From contig NZ_CP009429.1 in assembly GCF_001314325.1 (NCBI RefSeq), positions 310,501 to 374,500 on the forward strand: 64,000 nucleotides of DNA, given 5' to 3'. Below the pieces are notes generated by a model. It was not told the DNA's origin. It searched no databases and worked only from the letters and a program-made list of their open reading frames with translations. Below are positions 1-9,295 of this stretch, one piece after another. How positions within the stretch are numbered: position 1 is the stretch's first letter; every line of letters starts with the position of its first letter. Source of the DNA: Sphingopyxis macrogoltabida. Its GTDB lineage: Bacteria > Pseudomonadota > Alphaproteobacteria > Sphingomonadales > Sphingomonadaceae. The position numbers and the translations under genes were made by a program.

Positions 1-270
1 GCGCCGTTTGGTGGCGAACCAGACCAGCGCGCCGAAGATGGCGCCCCACAGTAGCGCGCCGAGCAGGCTGTGGGTGTAGGGCATATGGTAGAGGTCCATC
101 GGGTTCATGGCCGCGATACCCGGTACGATCCGCATCTTCTCGACCCCGGGCACGAGCAGCGCGGCAAAGCCGATATCGACGAGTTGCGCCGCGACGAACA
201 GCGTCCCGAGTCCGGCGGCTTTCGGGCGGGCGGCGGCGACCAGTGCCGGAGCGAAATGGCCGATGAACAT
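1..270 (-). CDS. Small integral membrane protein, partial (C-terminus outside window)
   Basis: The reading frame runs on the minus strand from an ATG at 268-270 to the window edge without a stop, giving the first 90 residues. The N-terminus begins MFIGHFAPAL. Hydrophobic stretches lie at about residues 21-40 and 66-87, separated by a loop with the MNPMDLYHMPYTHS motif. This looks like a conserved multi-pass membrane protein found in proteobacteria whose function I do not recognise. The gene is divergent from xseB, with about 84 bases between the two starts. The start was chosen because the protein-like reading begins there and residues upstream are low quality. Confidence 0.6.
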   Translation of the reverse strand, partial: MFIGHFAPALVAAARPKAAGLGTLFVAAQLVDIGFAALLVPGVEKMRIVPGIAAMNPMDLYHMPYTHSLLGALLWGAIFGALVWFATKRR

Positions 271-354
271 GCGCGCGATGCTATCGACGGGGGCTGCGGC
301 GTCAAGCTCGACCGCACTTGACCATCGGGGGGCGAAAGGGCCAAAGCAGGCGCC

Positions 355-618
355 ATGACGGACATTCCCGAACCTTCCGCCGAACCGGCTATCGCCTCGC
401 TTTCGTTCGAGGCCGCGATGGGCGAACTGGAGACGATCGTGCGGCGGCTCGAAAGCGGCGACGTCAGCCTCGAGGAATCGGTCGCGTTGTACGAGCGTGG
501 CCATGCGCTGCGCGCCCATTGCGAGGCGCGGCTTGCTGCGGCGCAAGCGCGGATCGAACAGGTCAGCCTTGGTGCGGACGGTCAGCCGGCGGGAACCACG
601 CCTTTCGGCGAAAGCTGA
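355..618 (+). CDS. xseB: Exodeoxyribonuclease VII small subunit
   Basis: This is the small subunit of exonuclease VII, which with XseA degrades single-stranded DNA to oligonucleotides in the cytoplasm. The 87-residue protein has the family signature at residues 16-52: SFEAAMGELETIVRRLESG followed by a predicted coiled coil (LEESVALYERG). Length is normal for XseB. The stop is three bases before the GTG start of the polyprenyl synthetase gene, so the two are probably co-transcribed. An xseB-ispA pairing is common in proteobacteria. The large subunit gene is not in the window. Confidence 0.95.
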   Translation: MTDIPEPSAEPAIASLSFEAAMGELETIVRRLESGDVSLEESVALYERGHALRAHCEARLAAAQARIEQVSLGADGQPAGTTPFGES

Positions 619-621
619 GCG

Positions 622-1539
622 GTGGCGAGCGCCGACGGCGATTCGGGTGAGACCCGGTTGCTCCTTGCCACGCAGGCCGAGGTCGTGGCCGGAATCGATC
701 GCCTGTTCGACCAGTTGCTGTCCGTGCCGGCCGATCCGCGCGAACGTTTGTATCAGGCGATGCGCCACGCCGCGATTGCGGGCGGCAAGCGGCTGCGGCC
801 GCTGCTCGTCCGCGCGGCGGGCGACCTGTTTCACGTCGACCACAGGGTTTCGCTGCGCGTCGGCGCCGCCGTTGAGGCGATGCATGTCTATTCGCTGATC
901 CATGACGATCTGCCGTGCATGGACGATGACGACATCCGCCGCGGCAAGCCGACCGTGCACAAGGCATATGACGAGGCCACCGCAGTGCTCGCGGGCGATT
1001 CGCTCCATGCGCTGGCATTCGAATGGCTTTGCGATCCGGCGACCAGCGCCGATCCTTTTGTCCGCAGCGAGCTGTGTTGCGAACTGGCGCGCGCGGCGGG
1101 GCCGGCGGGCATGGCGGGCGGGCAGATGATGGACCTTGCCGCCGAAACGTCGGACTTCGACCTGCGCACCGTGACGCGGCTCCAGCAGCTCAAGACCGGG
1201 GCGCTGATCGCCTTTTCGGTGGAGGCGGGGGCCATCCTTGCGCGCATCCCGCCCGAAGGGCGTACGCCGCTGCGCGGTTATGCGCGCGATATCGGGCTCG
1301 CCTTTCAAATCGCCGACGACATCATGGACGTCGAAGGCGACGAAGCGCTTGCCGGCAAGGCGCTGCACAAGGACGATGCCGCGGGCAAGGCGACCTTTGT
1401 CACGCTGATGGGGCTGGAGCGTGCGCGCGAACAGGCAACCGCGCTGGTCGATCAGGCGATCGCGCATTTGTCGGGTTATGGCGAAGAGGCGGCGCTGCTC
1501 CGTGCGATCGCACGCTATGTGGTGGAAAGGGACCATTGA
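622..1539 (+). CDS. ispA: Farnesyl diphosphate synthase (polyprenyl synthetase family)
   Basis: This enzyme condenses isopentenyl diphosphate with dimethylallyl or geranyl diphosphate to give farnesyl diphosphate for quinones, undecaprenyl phosphate and carotenoids. The 305-residue protein carries the first aspartate-rich motif at about 95-104 (DDLPCMDDDD), the GGKRLRP substrate motif at 54-60, and the second motif ADDIMD near 231-236. The GTG start at 622 lies three bases after the xseB stop. The stop codon shares a base with the coaD start (TGATG), which suggests translational coupling. The common downstream partner dxs is absent here. Short-chain product length is inferred from family size. 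Confidence 0.93.
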   Translation: MASADGDSGETRLLLATQAEVVAGIDRLFDQLLSVPADPRERLYQAMRHAAIAGGKRLRPLLVRAAGDLFHVDHRVSLRVGAAVEAMHVYSLIHDDLPCMDDDDIRRGKPTVHKAYDEATAVLAGDSLHALAFEWLCDPATSADPFVRSELCCELARAAGPAGMAGGQMMDLAAETSDFDLRTVTRLQQLKTGALIAFSVEAGAILARIPPEGRTPLRGYARDIGLAFQIADDIMDVEGDEALAGKALHKDDAAGKATFVTLMGLERAREQATALVDQAIAHLSGYGEEAALLRAIARYVVERDH

Positions 1540-2045
1540 TGCGCATTGGGGTTTATCCCGGAACATTCGATCCGATCACGCTCGGGCACATGGACATCAT
1601 TCGCCGCGGTGCGAAGCTGGTTGACCGGCTGGTGATCGGCGTCACCACCAACATCACCAAGTCGCCGCTGTTCGACGATGACGAGCGGATCGAGATGGTG
1701 CGGAACGAAGTCGCGGACATCGACGGCGATATTCGCGTTGTCGGCTTTAACGCGCTGCTGATGGATTTCGCCGAGCGCGAGGGGGCCAGCGTCATCGTCC
1801 GCGGGCTGCGCGCCGTCGCCGATTTCGAATATGAATATCAGATGGCGGGCATGAACCAGCAATTGAACGACCGGATCGAGACGGTCTTCCTGATGGCCGA
1901 CGTGGGGCTGCAGCCGATCGCGTCGCGATTGGTCAAGGAAATCGCGATTTTCGGCGGCGCTATTCACAAATTCGTCACCCCCGCAGTCTGCGAAGCGGTG
2001 GTAAGCCGCATCGCCGAGCGGGGTCTCAGGCAGGGCGAAGGCTGA
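1539..2045 (+). CDS. coaD: Pantetheine-phosphate adenylyltransferase
   Basis: This enzyme transfers AMP from ATP to 4'-phosphopantetheine, the penultimate step of coenzyme A synthesis. The 168-residue protein starts MRIGVYPGTFDPITLGH and has the nucleotidyltransferase TLGH motif at residues 14-17. The later RGLRAVADFEYEYQMAGMN segment and the PIASRLVKEIA segment complete the nucleotide- and pantetheine-binding signature. The ATG overlaps the last base of the ispA stop. An open frame extends far upstream of this start inside ispA, but the homologous sequence begins exactly here. Confidence 0.96.
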   Translation: MRIGVYPGTFDPITLGHMDIIRRGAKLVDRLVIGVTTNITKSPLFDDDERIEMVRNEVADIDGDIRVVGFNALLMDFAEREGASVIVRGLRAVADFEYEYQMAGMNQQLNDRIETVFLMADVGLQPIASRLVKEIAIFGGAIHKFVTPAVCEAVVSRIAERGLRQGEG

Positions 2046-2131
2046 TCCCAATCATTGAGCGTTCAGCTTTTTCCCGCTAGGGCGCGCCTGACGGGGCGCA
2101 AACCGCAATTTATGACAAGGGCCGATCCAGC

Positions 2132-2959
<828 letters not shown>

Positions 2960-2995
2960 GCGCGGGGACGCGCGAAGCAGGTCGGATTCCGGGCT

Positions 2996-4033
2996 ATGCG
3001 CGTCGACGCCTTCGATTTCGAACTGCCTGGCGAGCGTATCGCGCTGCGTCCGGCGCGGCCGCGCGATGCGGCGCGGATGCTGGTCGTCGCCGGTAACGAC
3101 ATGGCAGACGCCGGCGTCGCGGAGCTGCCGAAATGGCTGCGTCCCGGCGATTGCCTCGTTTTCAACGACACGCGCGTCATTCCGGCGCAGCTCGAGGGGC
3201 GCCGGGGAGAAGCGAAGATCGGAGCGACGCTGCACAAGCGCATCGACCTTCGCCGCTGGCAGGCTTTCGTGCGCAATGCGAAGCGGCTGCGCGTCGGCGA
3301 AACGATCGATTTCGGTGCGGGGGTCGCGGCCATTGCCGAGGACCGGCTGCCCGACGGCAGTTTCATCCTCGCCTTTGGCGGCGATAAACCGGTCGAGGTG
3401 CTGCTCGAACGCGCCGGCACGATGCCGCTGCCCCCCTATATTGCGGGCAAGCGCGCGACCGACGAAGAGGATCGCGCCGATTACCAGACGATGTTCGCGC
3501 GCGAGGACGGCGCGGTTGCCGCGCCCACGGCGGCGCTGCACTTCACGCCCAGACTGCTCGATGCGCTGGCGGCGGCGGGCGTCGCCAGCGAAACGCTGAC
3601 CCTGCATGTCGGCGCCGGCACCTTCCTGCCGGTGAAGGCCGACGACACCGAAGATCATGTCATGCACGCCGAATGGGGACGGATCGAAGCCGATACGGCG
3701 GAGCGGCTTAACGCCGTGCGTGCCGCGGGCGGGCGCGTGATCGCGGTCGGCACGACCAGCCTCCGCCTGCTCGAAAGCGCTGCCAGCGCCGACGGCACGA
3801 TCGAACCTTTCGCCGGCGATACGTCGATCTTCATCACCCCGGGCTATCGTTTCAGGGCGATCGACGGGTTGATGACCAATTTCCACCTGCCGCGTTCGAC
3901 CTTGTTCATGCTGGTCAGTGCGCTGATGGGGCTGGAAACAATGCAGGCGGCCTATGCGCATGCCATTGCCGGAGGCTATCGCTTTTATAGCTATGGCGAC
4001 GCCAGCCTGTTGCTGCCCGAGCGTTCTGCCTGA
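2996..4033 (+). CDS. queA: S-adenosylmethionine:tRNA ribosyltransferase-isomerase
   Basis: QueA transfers and isomerises the ribosyl moiety of SAM onto preQ1-modified tRNA, making epoxyqueuosine at wobble position 34. The 345-residue protein has the expected length and family motifs: [15 protein letters not shown] near the N-terminus, [14 protein letters not shown] at about 52-65, [20 protein letters not shown], and SLLLPE at the end. It starts 36 bases after the cyclophilin gene. A second queuosine gene, tgt, is at 14014, so the window holds two steps of the pathway but not as one operon. Confidence 0.97.
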   Translation: MRVDAFDFELPGERIALRPARPRDAARMLVVAGNDMADAGVAELPKWLRPGDCLVFNDTRVIPAQLEGRRGEAKIGATLHKRIDLRRWQAFVRNAKRLRVGETIDFGAGVAAIAEDRLPDGSFILAFGGDKPVEVLLERAGTMPLPPYIAGKRATDEEDRADYQTMFAREDGAVAAPTAALHFTPRLLDALAAAGVASETLTLHVGAGTFLPVKADDTEDHVMHAEWGRIEADTAERLNAVRAAGGRVIAVGTTSLRLLESAASADGTIEPFAGDTSIFITPGYRFRAIDGLMTNFHLPRSTLFMLVSALMGLETMQAAYAHAIAGGYRFYSYGDASLLLPERSA

Positions 4034-4070
4034 GCGTAGCGCGTGCTTGCGCGGTCATATGACGAAATAG

Positions 4071-4085
4071 GAACATAAAGAGAAC
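4071..4085 (+). promoter_or_regulatory. Candidate LexA (SOS) box upstream of the RHS cluster
   Basis: The sequence GAAC at 4071-4074 is followed by seven bases and a second GAAC at 4082-4085. GAAC-N7-GAAC (GTTC-N7-GTTC on the other strand) is the established LexA operator type in Alphaproteobacteria. It lies 84 bases upstream of the first RHS-cluster gene and downstream of the queA stop. A match to eight fixed bases is expected about once or twice in a window this size by chance, so position is the main argument. Confidence 0.4.
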
Positions 4086-4096
4086 ATTTTCTCTTT
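4077..4096 (+). terminator. Hairpin after queA, possible terminator
   Basis: AAAGAGAA at 4077-4084 pairs perfectly with TTCTCTTT at 4089-4096 across a four-base CATT loop, and AGG/CCT can extend it with a bulge. It sits 43 bases after the queA stop. There is no clean U-run beyond the stem, so it may be only a weak terminator. It overlaps the candidate LexA box. Confidence 0.35.
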
Positions 4097-4169
4097 CCTA
4101 CATTATTCCAGCACCATAGCTTTTCCCTATTCCGACGCGAAACGGCGCCTTTGGGCGCGAATCAGGGGA

Positions 4170-4400
4170 ATGCTCATAAAGAAGATTTGCGGGCCGGCGC
4201 TGGCGCTGGCGATACTGGCAACGGGGTGGCCGGCGACGGCGGCCGAGACAATCACCTACACCTACGACGGCAAGGGGCGTGTGGTGAAGGTCGTCCGCAC
4301 CGGAACGGTGAACAACAATGTCACCGTCGAATATACCCACGACAAGGCCGACAATCGCACGCGATTGAAGACGACGAACTCGCCCAATCCGCCACCCTAG
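4170..4400 (+). CDS. Small secreted YD-repeat protein preceding RHS gene
   Basis: This 76-residue protein has a clear signal peptide (about residues 1-25, MLIKKICGPALALAILATGW, cleavage after ATAA). The mature part has two YD-type motifs, TYTYDGKGRVVKVVR and EYTHDKADNRTRL, like single units of the RHS repeat, then a short Asn/Pro tail. It lies 46 bases upstream of the RHS gene and points the same way. It is probably co-transcribed and exported. Its role is unknown. It could be a detached repeat left by recombination, or a short partner that pairs with the RHS shell. The start follows a GGGGA-like ribosome site. Confidence 0.7.
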   Translation: MLIKKICGPALALAILATGWPATAAETITYTYDGKGRVVKVVRTGTVNNNVTVEYTHDKADNRTRLKTTNSPNPPP

Positions 4401-4435
4401 AGCTTCCCTTCGACACGTTAAATTCAGGCGAATTC

Positions 4436-4441
4436 AGGAGG
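4436..4441 (+). promoter_or_regulatory. Strong ribosome binding site fixing the RHS GTG start
   Basis: AGGAGG at 4436-4441 lies five bases before the GTG at 4447. This supports GTG as the true start of the RHS gene and places the signal peptide at its very N-terminus. Confidence 0.75.
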
Positions 4442-4446
4442 CATCT

Positions 4447-7400
4447 GTGGCTATCATCAAGAACAAATATGCTATTGTATCAAGGGCGGCGCTTTGCGCA
4501 TCGACGATTTTGGGCGTCGGCCTTGCTCCGCAACTCTGGGCACAGGCTACCCCGCCGCCCATCCGGTCGGCGATCGACGAAAATGGCGTCGATGTCATCA
4601 CGGGCAATCTGAATCTGGCCCAGACCGATTTGTCGATCGGGGCCGATGCGCGCCAAGGCATGGTTTTCCGGCGAACCAACAACGGGACGGGCTGGTGGAA
4701 CAATCTCGTCGGCTCGATCGACAAGCAGGGCATCGCCTTCACCGTATCGTTCGACGGATTCACCGATCGCTTCCTGCTGTCGGGATCGACCTACACGCCG
4801 ACCGAAGCCAATGGCGCGGCGCTGACGAAAAGCGGAACCACTTATACCTACACCGGGCGTGATGGGACGGTCGCGACGTTCGCTGCACAAGGCGACAAGT
4901 TTCAGGTTTTCAGCGGCAACGAGGCCCGGATCACCAGCATCGTGTATCCCAACGGCGCGAAACTGAGTTTCGACTATGATTTGGCAGGTTATTGCGAAGG
5001 TGAAATCGAAGGAGGCGAATGCACGGGCCAGAGGGTTCGGCTCGCGCGATTGACGTCGGCTGTTCATAGCAATGGATATCGGCTGCTCCCGAGCTACGAA
5101 ACGGATTTTTTCTCGCCAGAAACCGTCCCCAGCTGGCTCAAGGTGCAATCGGTCAAGGCGATCAACCTTGGCGTCGAATATTGCTCGTCGTCTTGCACGA
5201 ATAGCTGGCCGACGGCGAGTTACTCCAGCTCGTCGCCCGGAGGCGGGCTGACCTATAATTTCGTGACCGACGCTGGCGGCGAGCAAACGCGTTACACGAC
5301 GAGCGGCGGCAAAATCGTCGGCATCAAGCGCCCCGGCGCGTCGGCCGACAATGTTCAGGTCACCTATACGTCGAACCGCGTGTCGTCGATCACCAGCGAG
5401 GGCGTGACCTACGGCTATAGCTATGCCGACAGCGGCGCGACGCGCACGACGACGGTAACGGCACCGGACAGCAGCCAGCGCATCTATGTATCGAACACGA
5501 CGACGGCCCGGCTGACCTCCTTCACCGACGAACTCACCCGCACGACCAGCTATCTTTACGATACGGACGGTCGCGTGACGCGCATCACCAGCGCCGAGGG
5601 GAATTATACCCAGCTTACCTATGATGGTCGCGGCAATGTCACTCAGACGCAAAATGTCGCCAAGTCCGGTTCGGGCCTCGCGGCGATCACGACGTCGGCG
5701 AGCTTCCCGGCTTCGTGCACCAATGCCAAGACCTGCAACCAGCCCGCGACGAGCACCAATGCCATGGGCGATGTCACCGACTACACCTATAACAGCACGC
5801 ATGGCGGGGTGGCGACAATAACGCTGCCGGCCGCGGCGTCGGGGGGCATTCGCCCGCAGCAGCGGATCAGCTACACGGGGCTGACCGCCTATTTCAAGAA
5901 CAGCGCCGGATCGATCGTCTCGTCGGGCCAGACGACCTATGTTCCGACGCAGAGCGCCGCGTGCCAGACGACCGCGTCCTGTGCCAACGGCGCCGACGAA
6001 ACGAAGACCGTCGTCGGCTACGGACCGCAGACGGCCGGGACCGCGAACAATCTTTTGCCGGTCAGCGTCACGAGCAGCTCGGGCAATGGCTCGGTCAGCT
6101 CGGCGACCGCTCTCGGCTATGACATGGTCGGCAACCGGATCACCATCGACGGGCCGCTGACGGGAACTGCCGATACGACCCGATATCGCTATGACGGCGC
6201 CCGCCGCGTCGTCGGCGTGGTCGCGCCCGATCCCGATGGCGCTGGCAGCCGCGTCCACAAGGCCGAAAAGTTCACCTATAATGACGACGGTCAGGTGACC
6301 CTCGCCGAAGTCGGGACGGTGACGAGCCAGACCGATCCTGCCTGGGCGGCTTTCTCGTCGCAGCAGCAGGTCGCCACCACCTATGACGCCAATGCACGCC
6401 CCGTCCGCTCCGAATTGAAGTCGGGCGGCACGACCTATGCGGTGTCCCAGACCAGCTACGATGCGCTCGGCCGCGTCGATTGTGCGGTGACGCGGATGGA
6501 CCCGGCGCAATGGGCGAGCCAGCCTAACGCCTGCCTCCCGCAGACGAGCAATACGACCACCGGCGCCGACCGGGTCGTCAAGACGAGCTACACCGATGCT
6601 GGTGAGGTGGCGCAGGTGCAAACTGCCTATGGGACGACCGCGGTCGCGAACGAAGTGACCAACACCTACAGCAACAACGGTCGGCTTGCGTCGGTCAAGG
6701 ACGCCGAGAATAACCTGACGACCTATATCTACGACGGCCATGACCGTCTGTCGCAGACGCGTTTTCCGTCGACGACCAAGGGGGCGGGGACGAGCAACGC
6801 AGCGAATTACGAGCAGCTTACCTATAACGCCAATGGCGCGGTGACGCAGCGTCGGCTGCGCGATGCCCAGACGATCGGCTATAGCTATGACGATTTGGGC
6901 CGGGTCACGCTCAAGAATCTGCCGGGTACCGAGCTCGATGTCAGCTATAGCTACGACCTGCTCGGCCGTCCGACGCAGGCGAGCCAGACGGGCAATATCC
7001 TCGGCTTCACTTATGATGCGCTCAGCCGCAACCTGACGCAGAGCGGGCCGCTCGGTACCACCACTTACACCTATGACGCTGCAGGTCGGCGGCTGACCAT
7101 GGCCTATCCCGGGACCACGGCGCTGACGCTCAACTATGACTATGACGTGACCGGGAACGTCACCAAGATTCGCGAGAATGGCGCGACGTCGGGCGTGGGC
7201 GTGCTCGGCACCTATGCCTATGACAGCCTGGGGCGCCGGACGACGCTGACGCGTGGCAATGCGACGGTTACCAGCTACAGCTTCGACCCCGTGTCGCGGC
7301 TGTCGAGCCTCACGCAGAATCTGGCGGGCACGGCCTCCGACCTGACCATCGGGTCGATCACCTATAATGCCGCCTCGCAGATCGTCAGCCAGCAGCGCAG

Positions 7401-8646
7401 CAATGACGCCTATGCCTGGACGGCGCATTATAACGTTGATCGTTCCTATGTGGCGAACGGGCTCAACCAGACGACTTCGGCGGGTGGTACGGCGATTGGC
7501 TATGATACGCGGGGTAACCTCACGAGTTCGGGGACCGACAGCTACACCTACAGCTCGGAGAATCTGTTGAAGACCGGTCCGGGCAGCGCGACGCTGGCCT
7601 ATGACCCGGCGCTACGGCTGTACCAGACAGTCGGGACGGCGACGACGCGCTTCCAATATGACGGGCCGAGTCTGATCGCCGAATATAATGGGTCGAACGT
7701 CCTGCAACGGCGCTTTGTCCATGGTCCCGGCGTCGACGAGCCGCTCGTCTGGTACGAGGGGACGGGGCTGACCGACCGGCGCTGGTATCACGCCGACGAG
7801 CGCGGCTCGATCGTCGCGGTGTCGAACGGCAGCGGCGCGGCGCTGGGGATCAATGCCTATGATGAATATGGCATTCCGGCCTCTACCAACCTCGGCCGGT
7901 TCCAATATACGGGGCAGACGTGGCTGCCCGAACTCGGGCTCTATTATTACAAGGCGCGCATTTATTCGCCGACTTTGGGGCGGTTCATGCAGACCGATCC
8001 GATCGGCTATGCGGACGGCATGAACTGGTATAATTATGTCGGTAGCGATCCGGTCAATTTTATCGATCCCACCGGGCTTCTGAACGCCTGTGATGCAAAC
8101 AGGGATTGCCCCAAACCCACAGGTTATGATCTTGATTATGCTGCCCAAGAAAATCTCAGGTGGGACAAGGAACTCGTCGTAAACGGAACCAAGCAGGAAA
8201 ATGGTCCCTCCGATCCGATCCCAGTCTACGCGGGCGGAGGACCAAATCCGAACGGAATGGGCTATGGTGGCTACGATGGCGAGGCTATTGTTGTTCTAGG
8301 AGAGAGGCACAAGCAGCAGTCGCGACGTTTCAATGGTTGTGCAAGCGCCGCGTGTATGGTGATGGCATCCAATGAGCATACTAAAAACAAGCGCCCATCT
8401 ACCAAGGGCAAACATGAGAAAGGTAAGGCCCGGAAAGGAACCGATCGAGGTGGGGAAAAGGGCGACGAAGGACGCCGCGCGCCTCGTACTCGTCCGCCGG
8501 GCTGGAAAGGGCCGTGGCCAATGCGAATGTTTCCTCCGCTGCTGATTCCGGATTTTATGCTAGATCCTTGTTGGTCTGGGAATCCGGCGAGAGAGGCAAC
8601 CTGTGGGGATTTGATTGCTGCTGTAGATGCAACGGGAACTGGTTAA
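4447..8646 (+). CDS. Secreted RHS-repeat polymorphic toxin with variable C-terminal domain
   Basis: RHS proteins fold into a hollow YD-repeat shell that encloses a C-terminal toxin used against neighbouring cells. This 1,399-residue protein has a signal peptide at about 1-33 (cleavage near LWAQA|TPP). Dozens of YD-type repeats (YxYDxxGR pattern) run from about 170 to 1100. The RHS-associated core ends at about 1166-1210 with LYYYKARIYSPTLGRF, NWYNYVGSDPVNF and the closing DPTGL. The last ~188 residues do not match the core. They are basic (a Lys/Arg/Gly-rich patch near 1315-1355), contain several cysteines and end with a Trp/Pro-rich stretch. The DNA for this tail is visibly less GC-rich than the core, as expected for an exchanged toxin module. 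The toxic activity is not recognised. Confidence 0.9.
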   Translation: MAIIKNKYAIVSRAALCASTILGVGLAPQLWAQATPPPIRSAIDENGVDVITGNLNLAQTDLSIGADARQGMVFRRTNNGTGWWNNLVGSIDKQGIAFTVSFDGFTDRFLLSGSTYTPTEANGAALTKSGTTYTYTGRDGTVATFAAQGDKFQVFSGNEARITSIVYPNGAKLSFDYDLAGYCEGEIEGGECTGQRVRLARLTSAVHSNGYRLLPSYETDFFSPETVPSWLKVQSVKAINLGVEYCSSSCTNSWPTASYSSSSPGGGLTYNFVTDAGGEQTRYTTSGGKIVGIKRPGASADNVQVTYTSNRVSSITSEGVTYGYSYADSGATRTTTVTAPDSSQRIYVSNTTTARLTSFTDELTRTTSYLYDTDGRVTRITSAEGNYTQLTYDGRGNVTQTQNVAKSGSGLAAITTSASFPASCTNAKTCNQPATSTNAMGDVTDYTYNSTHGGVATITLPAAASGGIRPQQRISYTGLTAYFKNSAGSIVSSGQTTYVPTQSAACQTTASCANGADETKTVVGYGPQTAGTANNLLPVSVTSSSGNGSVSSATALGYDMVGNRITIDGPLTGTADTTRYRYDGARRVVGVVAPDPDGAGSRVHKAEKFTYNDDGQVTLAEVGTVTSQTDPAWAAFSSQQQVATTYDANARPVRSELKSGGTTYAVSQTSYDALGRVDCAVTRMDPAQWASQPNACLPQTSNTTTGADRVVKTSYTDAGEVAQVQTAYGTTAVANEVTNTYSNNGRLASVKDAENNLTTYIYDGHDRLSQTRFPSTTKGAGTSNAANYEQLTYNANGAVTQRRLRDAQTIGYSYDDLGRVTLKNLPGTELDVSYSYDLLGRPTQASQTGNILGFTYDALSRNLTQSGPLGTTTYTYDAAGRRLTMAYPGTTALTLNYDYDVTGNVTKIRENGATSGVGVLGTYAYDSLGRRTTLTRGNATVTSYSFDPVSRLSSLTQNLAGTASDLTIGSITYNAASQIVSQQRSNDAYAWTAHYNVDRSYVANGLNQTTSAGGTAIGYDTRGNLTSSGTDSYTYSSENLLKTGPGSATLAYDPALRLYQTVGTATTRFQYDGPSLIAEYNGSNVLQRRFVHGPGVDEPLVWYEGTGLTDRRWYHADERGSIVAVSNGSGAALGINAYDEYGIPASTNLGRFQYTGQTWLPELGLYYYKARIYSPTLGRFMQTDPIGYADGMNWYNYVGSDPVNFIDPTGLLNACDANRDCPKPTGYDLDYAAQENLRWDKELVVNGTKQENGPSDPIPVYAGGGPNPNGMGYGGYDGEAIVVLGERHKQQSRRFNGCASAACMVMASNEHTKNKRPSTKGKHEKGKARKGTDRGGEKGDEGRRAPRTRPPGWKGPWPMRMFPPLLIPDFMLDPCWSGNPAREATCGDLIAAVDATGTG

Positions 8647-8657
8647 TGAGGAATCAT

Positions 8658-9122
8658 ATGGATACCGAAGCGTATAGTAAAGCATTGGCAATTTGTCGCG
8701 CCCCCGAAGCCGATATTTCTGAAGCATACAAGTTGCTTTCCCAAGCCTCTCAAGAAGGTGATACACGAGCTACATATGCTCTATCAACTTGGTACTTATT
8801 TGGGAATGAAGTTGTTGAAAAAAATGAAGAATATGGAGTAAAATTACTAAAAACACTGGAAAAATCAAATATTGCAGAAGCAATTTTTGATTTAGCTGTA
8901 TCATATGATTACGGTAAGCACGTAAAGAAAAATAACAGAAAGGCAATGTCACTTTATATGCGTGCTGCTCTTTTGGGGGATAAGGCTTCGTGTGAACAGG
9001 TTTCTCAGTATTATAGTGAAGGTAAATCAGTTCCTTATGATAAATTACTAGCAGATGCTTGGAAAGAGAGGGCGGAGCAAGAAGAAAATTCGATATCTCC
9101 GTCTTATAGGGTCTGGTTATAA
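8658..9122 (+). CDS. AT-rich Sel1-repeat protein, likely immunity to the RHS toxin
   Basis: The 154-residue protein consists of about three Sel1/TPR-like helical repeats (roughly residues 34-69, 70-106 and 107-141, for example ATYALSTWYLFGN and KAMSLYMRAALLGDKAS). There is no signal peptide, so it should be cytoplasmic. It lies directly behind the RHS C-terminal region, where immunity genes sit in polymorphic toxin systems. Sel1-like proteins are known as immunity or partner proteins in some of these systems. Its DNA is extremely AT-rich for this genome (15 G/C among the 60 bases 8821-8880), a sign of recent transfer. An ATG at 8646 overlaps the RHS stop. I chose 8658 because GAGGA sits five bases before it. 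Confidence 0.8.
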   Translation: MDTEAYSKALAICRAPEADISEAYKLLSQASQEGDTRATYALSTWYLFGNEVVEKNEEYGVKLLKTLEKSNIAEAIFDLAVSYDYGKHVKKNNRKAMSLYMRAALLGDKASCEQVSQYYSEGKSVPYDKLLADAWKERAEQEENSISPSYRVWL

Positions 9123-9148
9123 GAATTTATAATTAAGATATTTGCAGT

Positions 9149-9194
9149 GACAGGTACAACAACTCCCAAATGCAAGGAGATTGTAGTACCTGTC
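9149..9194 (+). terminator. Inverted repeat after the immunity gene, probable terminator
   Basis: GACAGGTAC at 9149-9157 pairs perfectly with GTACCTGTC at 9186-9194, and the stem continues inward imperfectly (about 16 of 19 pairs) to a short loop. It begins 26 bases after the stop of the Sel1-repeat gene. No strong U-tract follows, so termination may be partial, or the repeat may mark the edge of the acquired segment. Confidence 0.5.
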
Positions 9195-9295
9195 GCCTTA
9201 CTTCGATGCCCGCGTCAGCCCCTCGGTTGATCCGATCCGGCGACAACGCCGGCTTGACCGGTTGAGTTTGCCCGGCTGCTTCGCCAATCCATGGC

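Noticed and set aside
4480..7428. 982-codon minus-strand open frame opposite the RHS gene
   Set aside because: It mirrors the RHS repeats and has an Arg/Ile/Gly-biased composition without domains.
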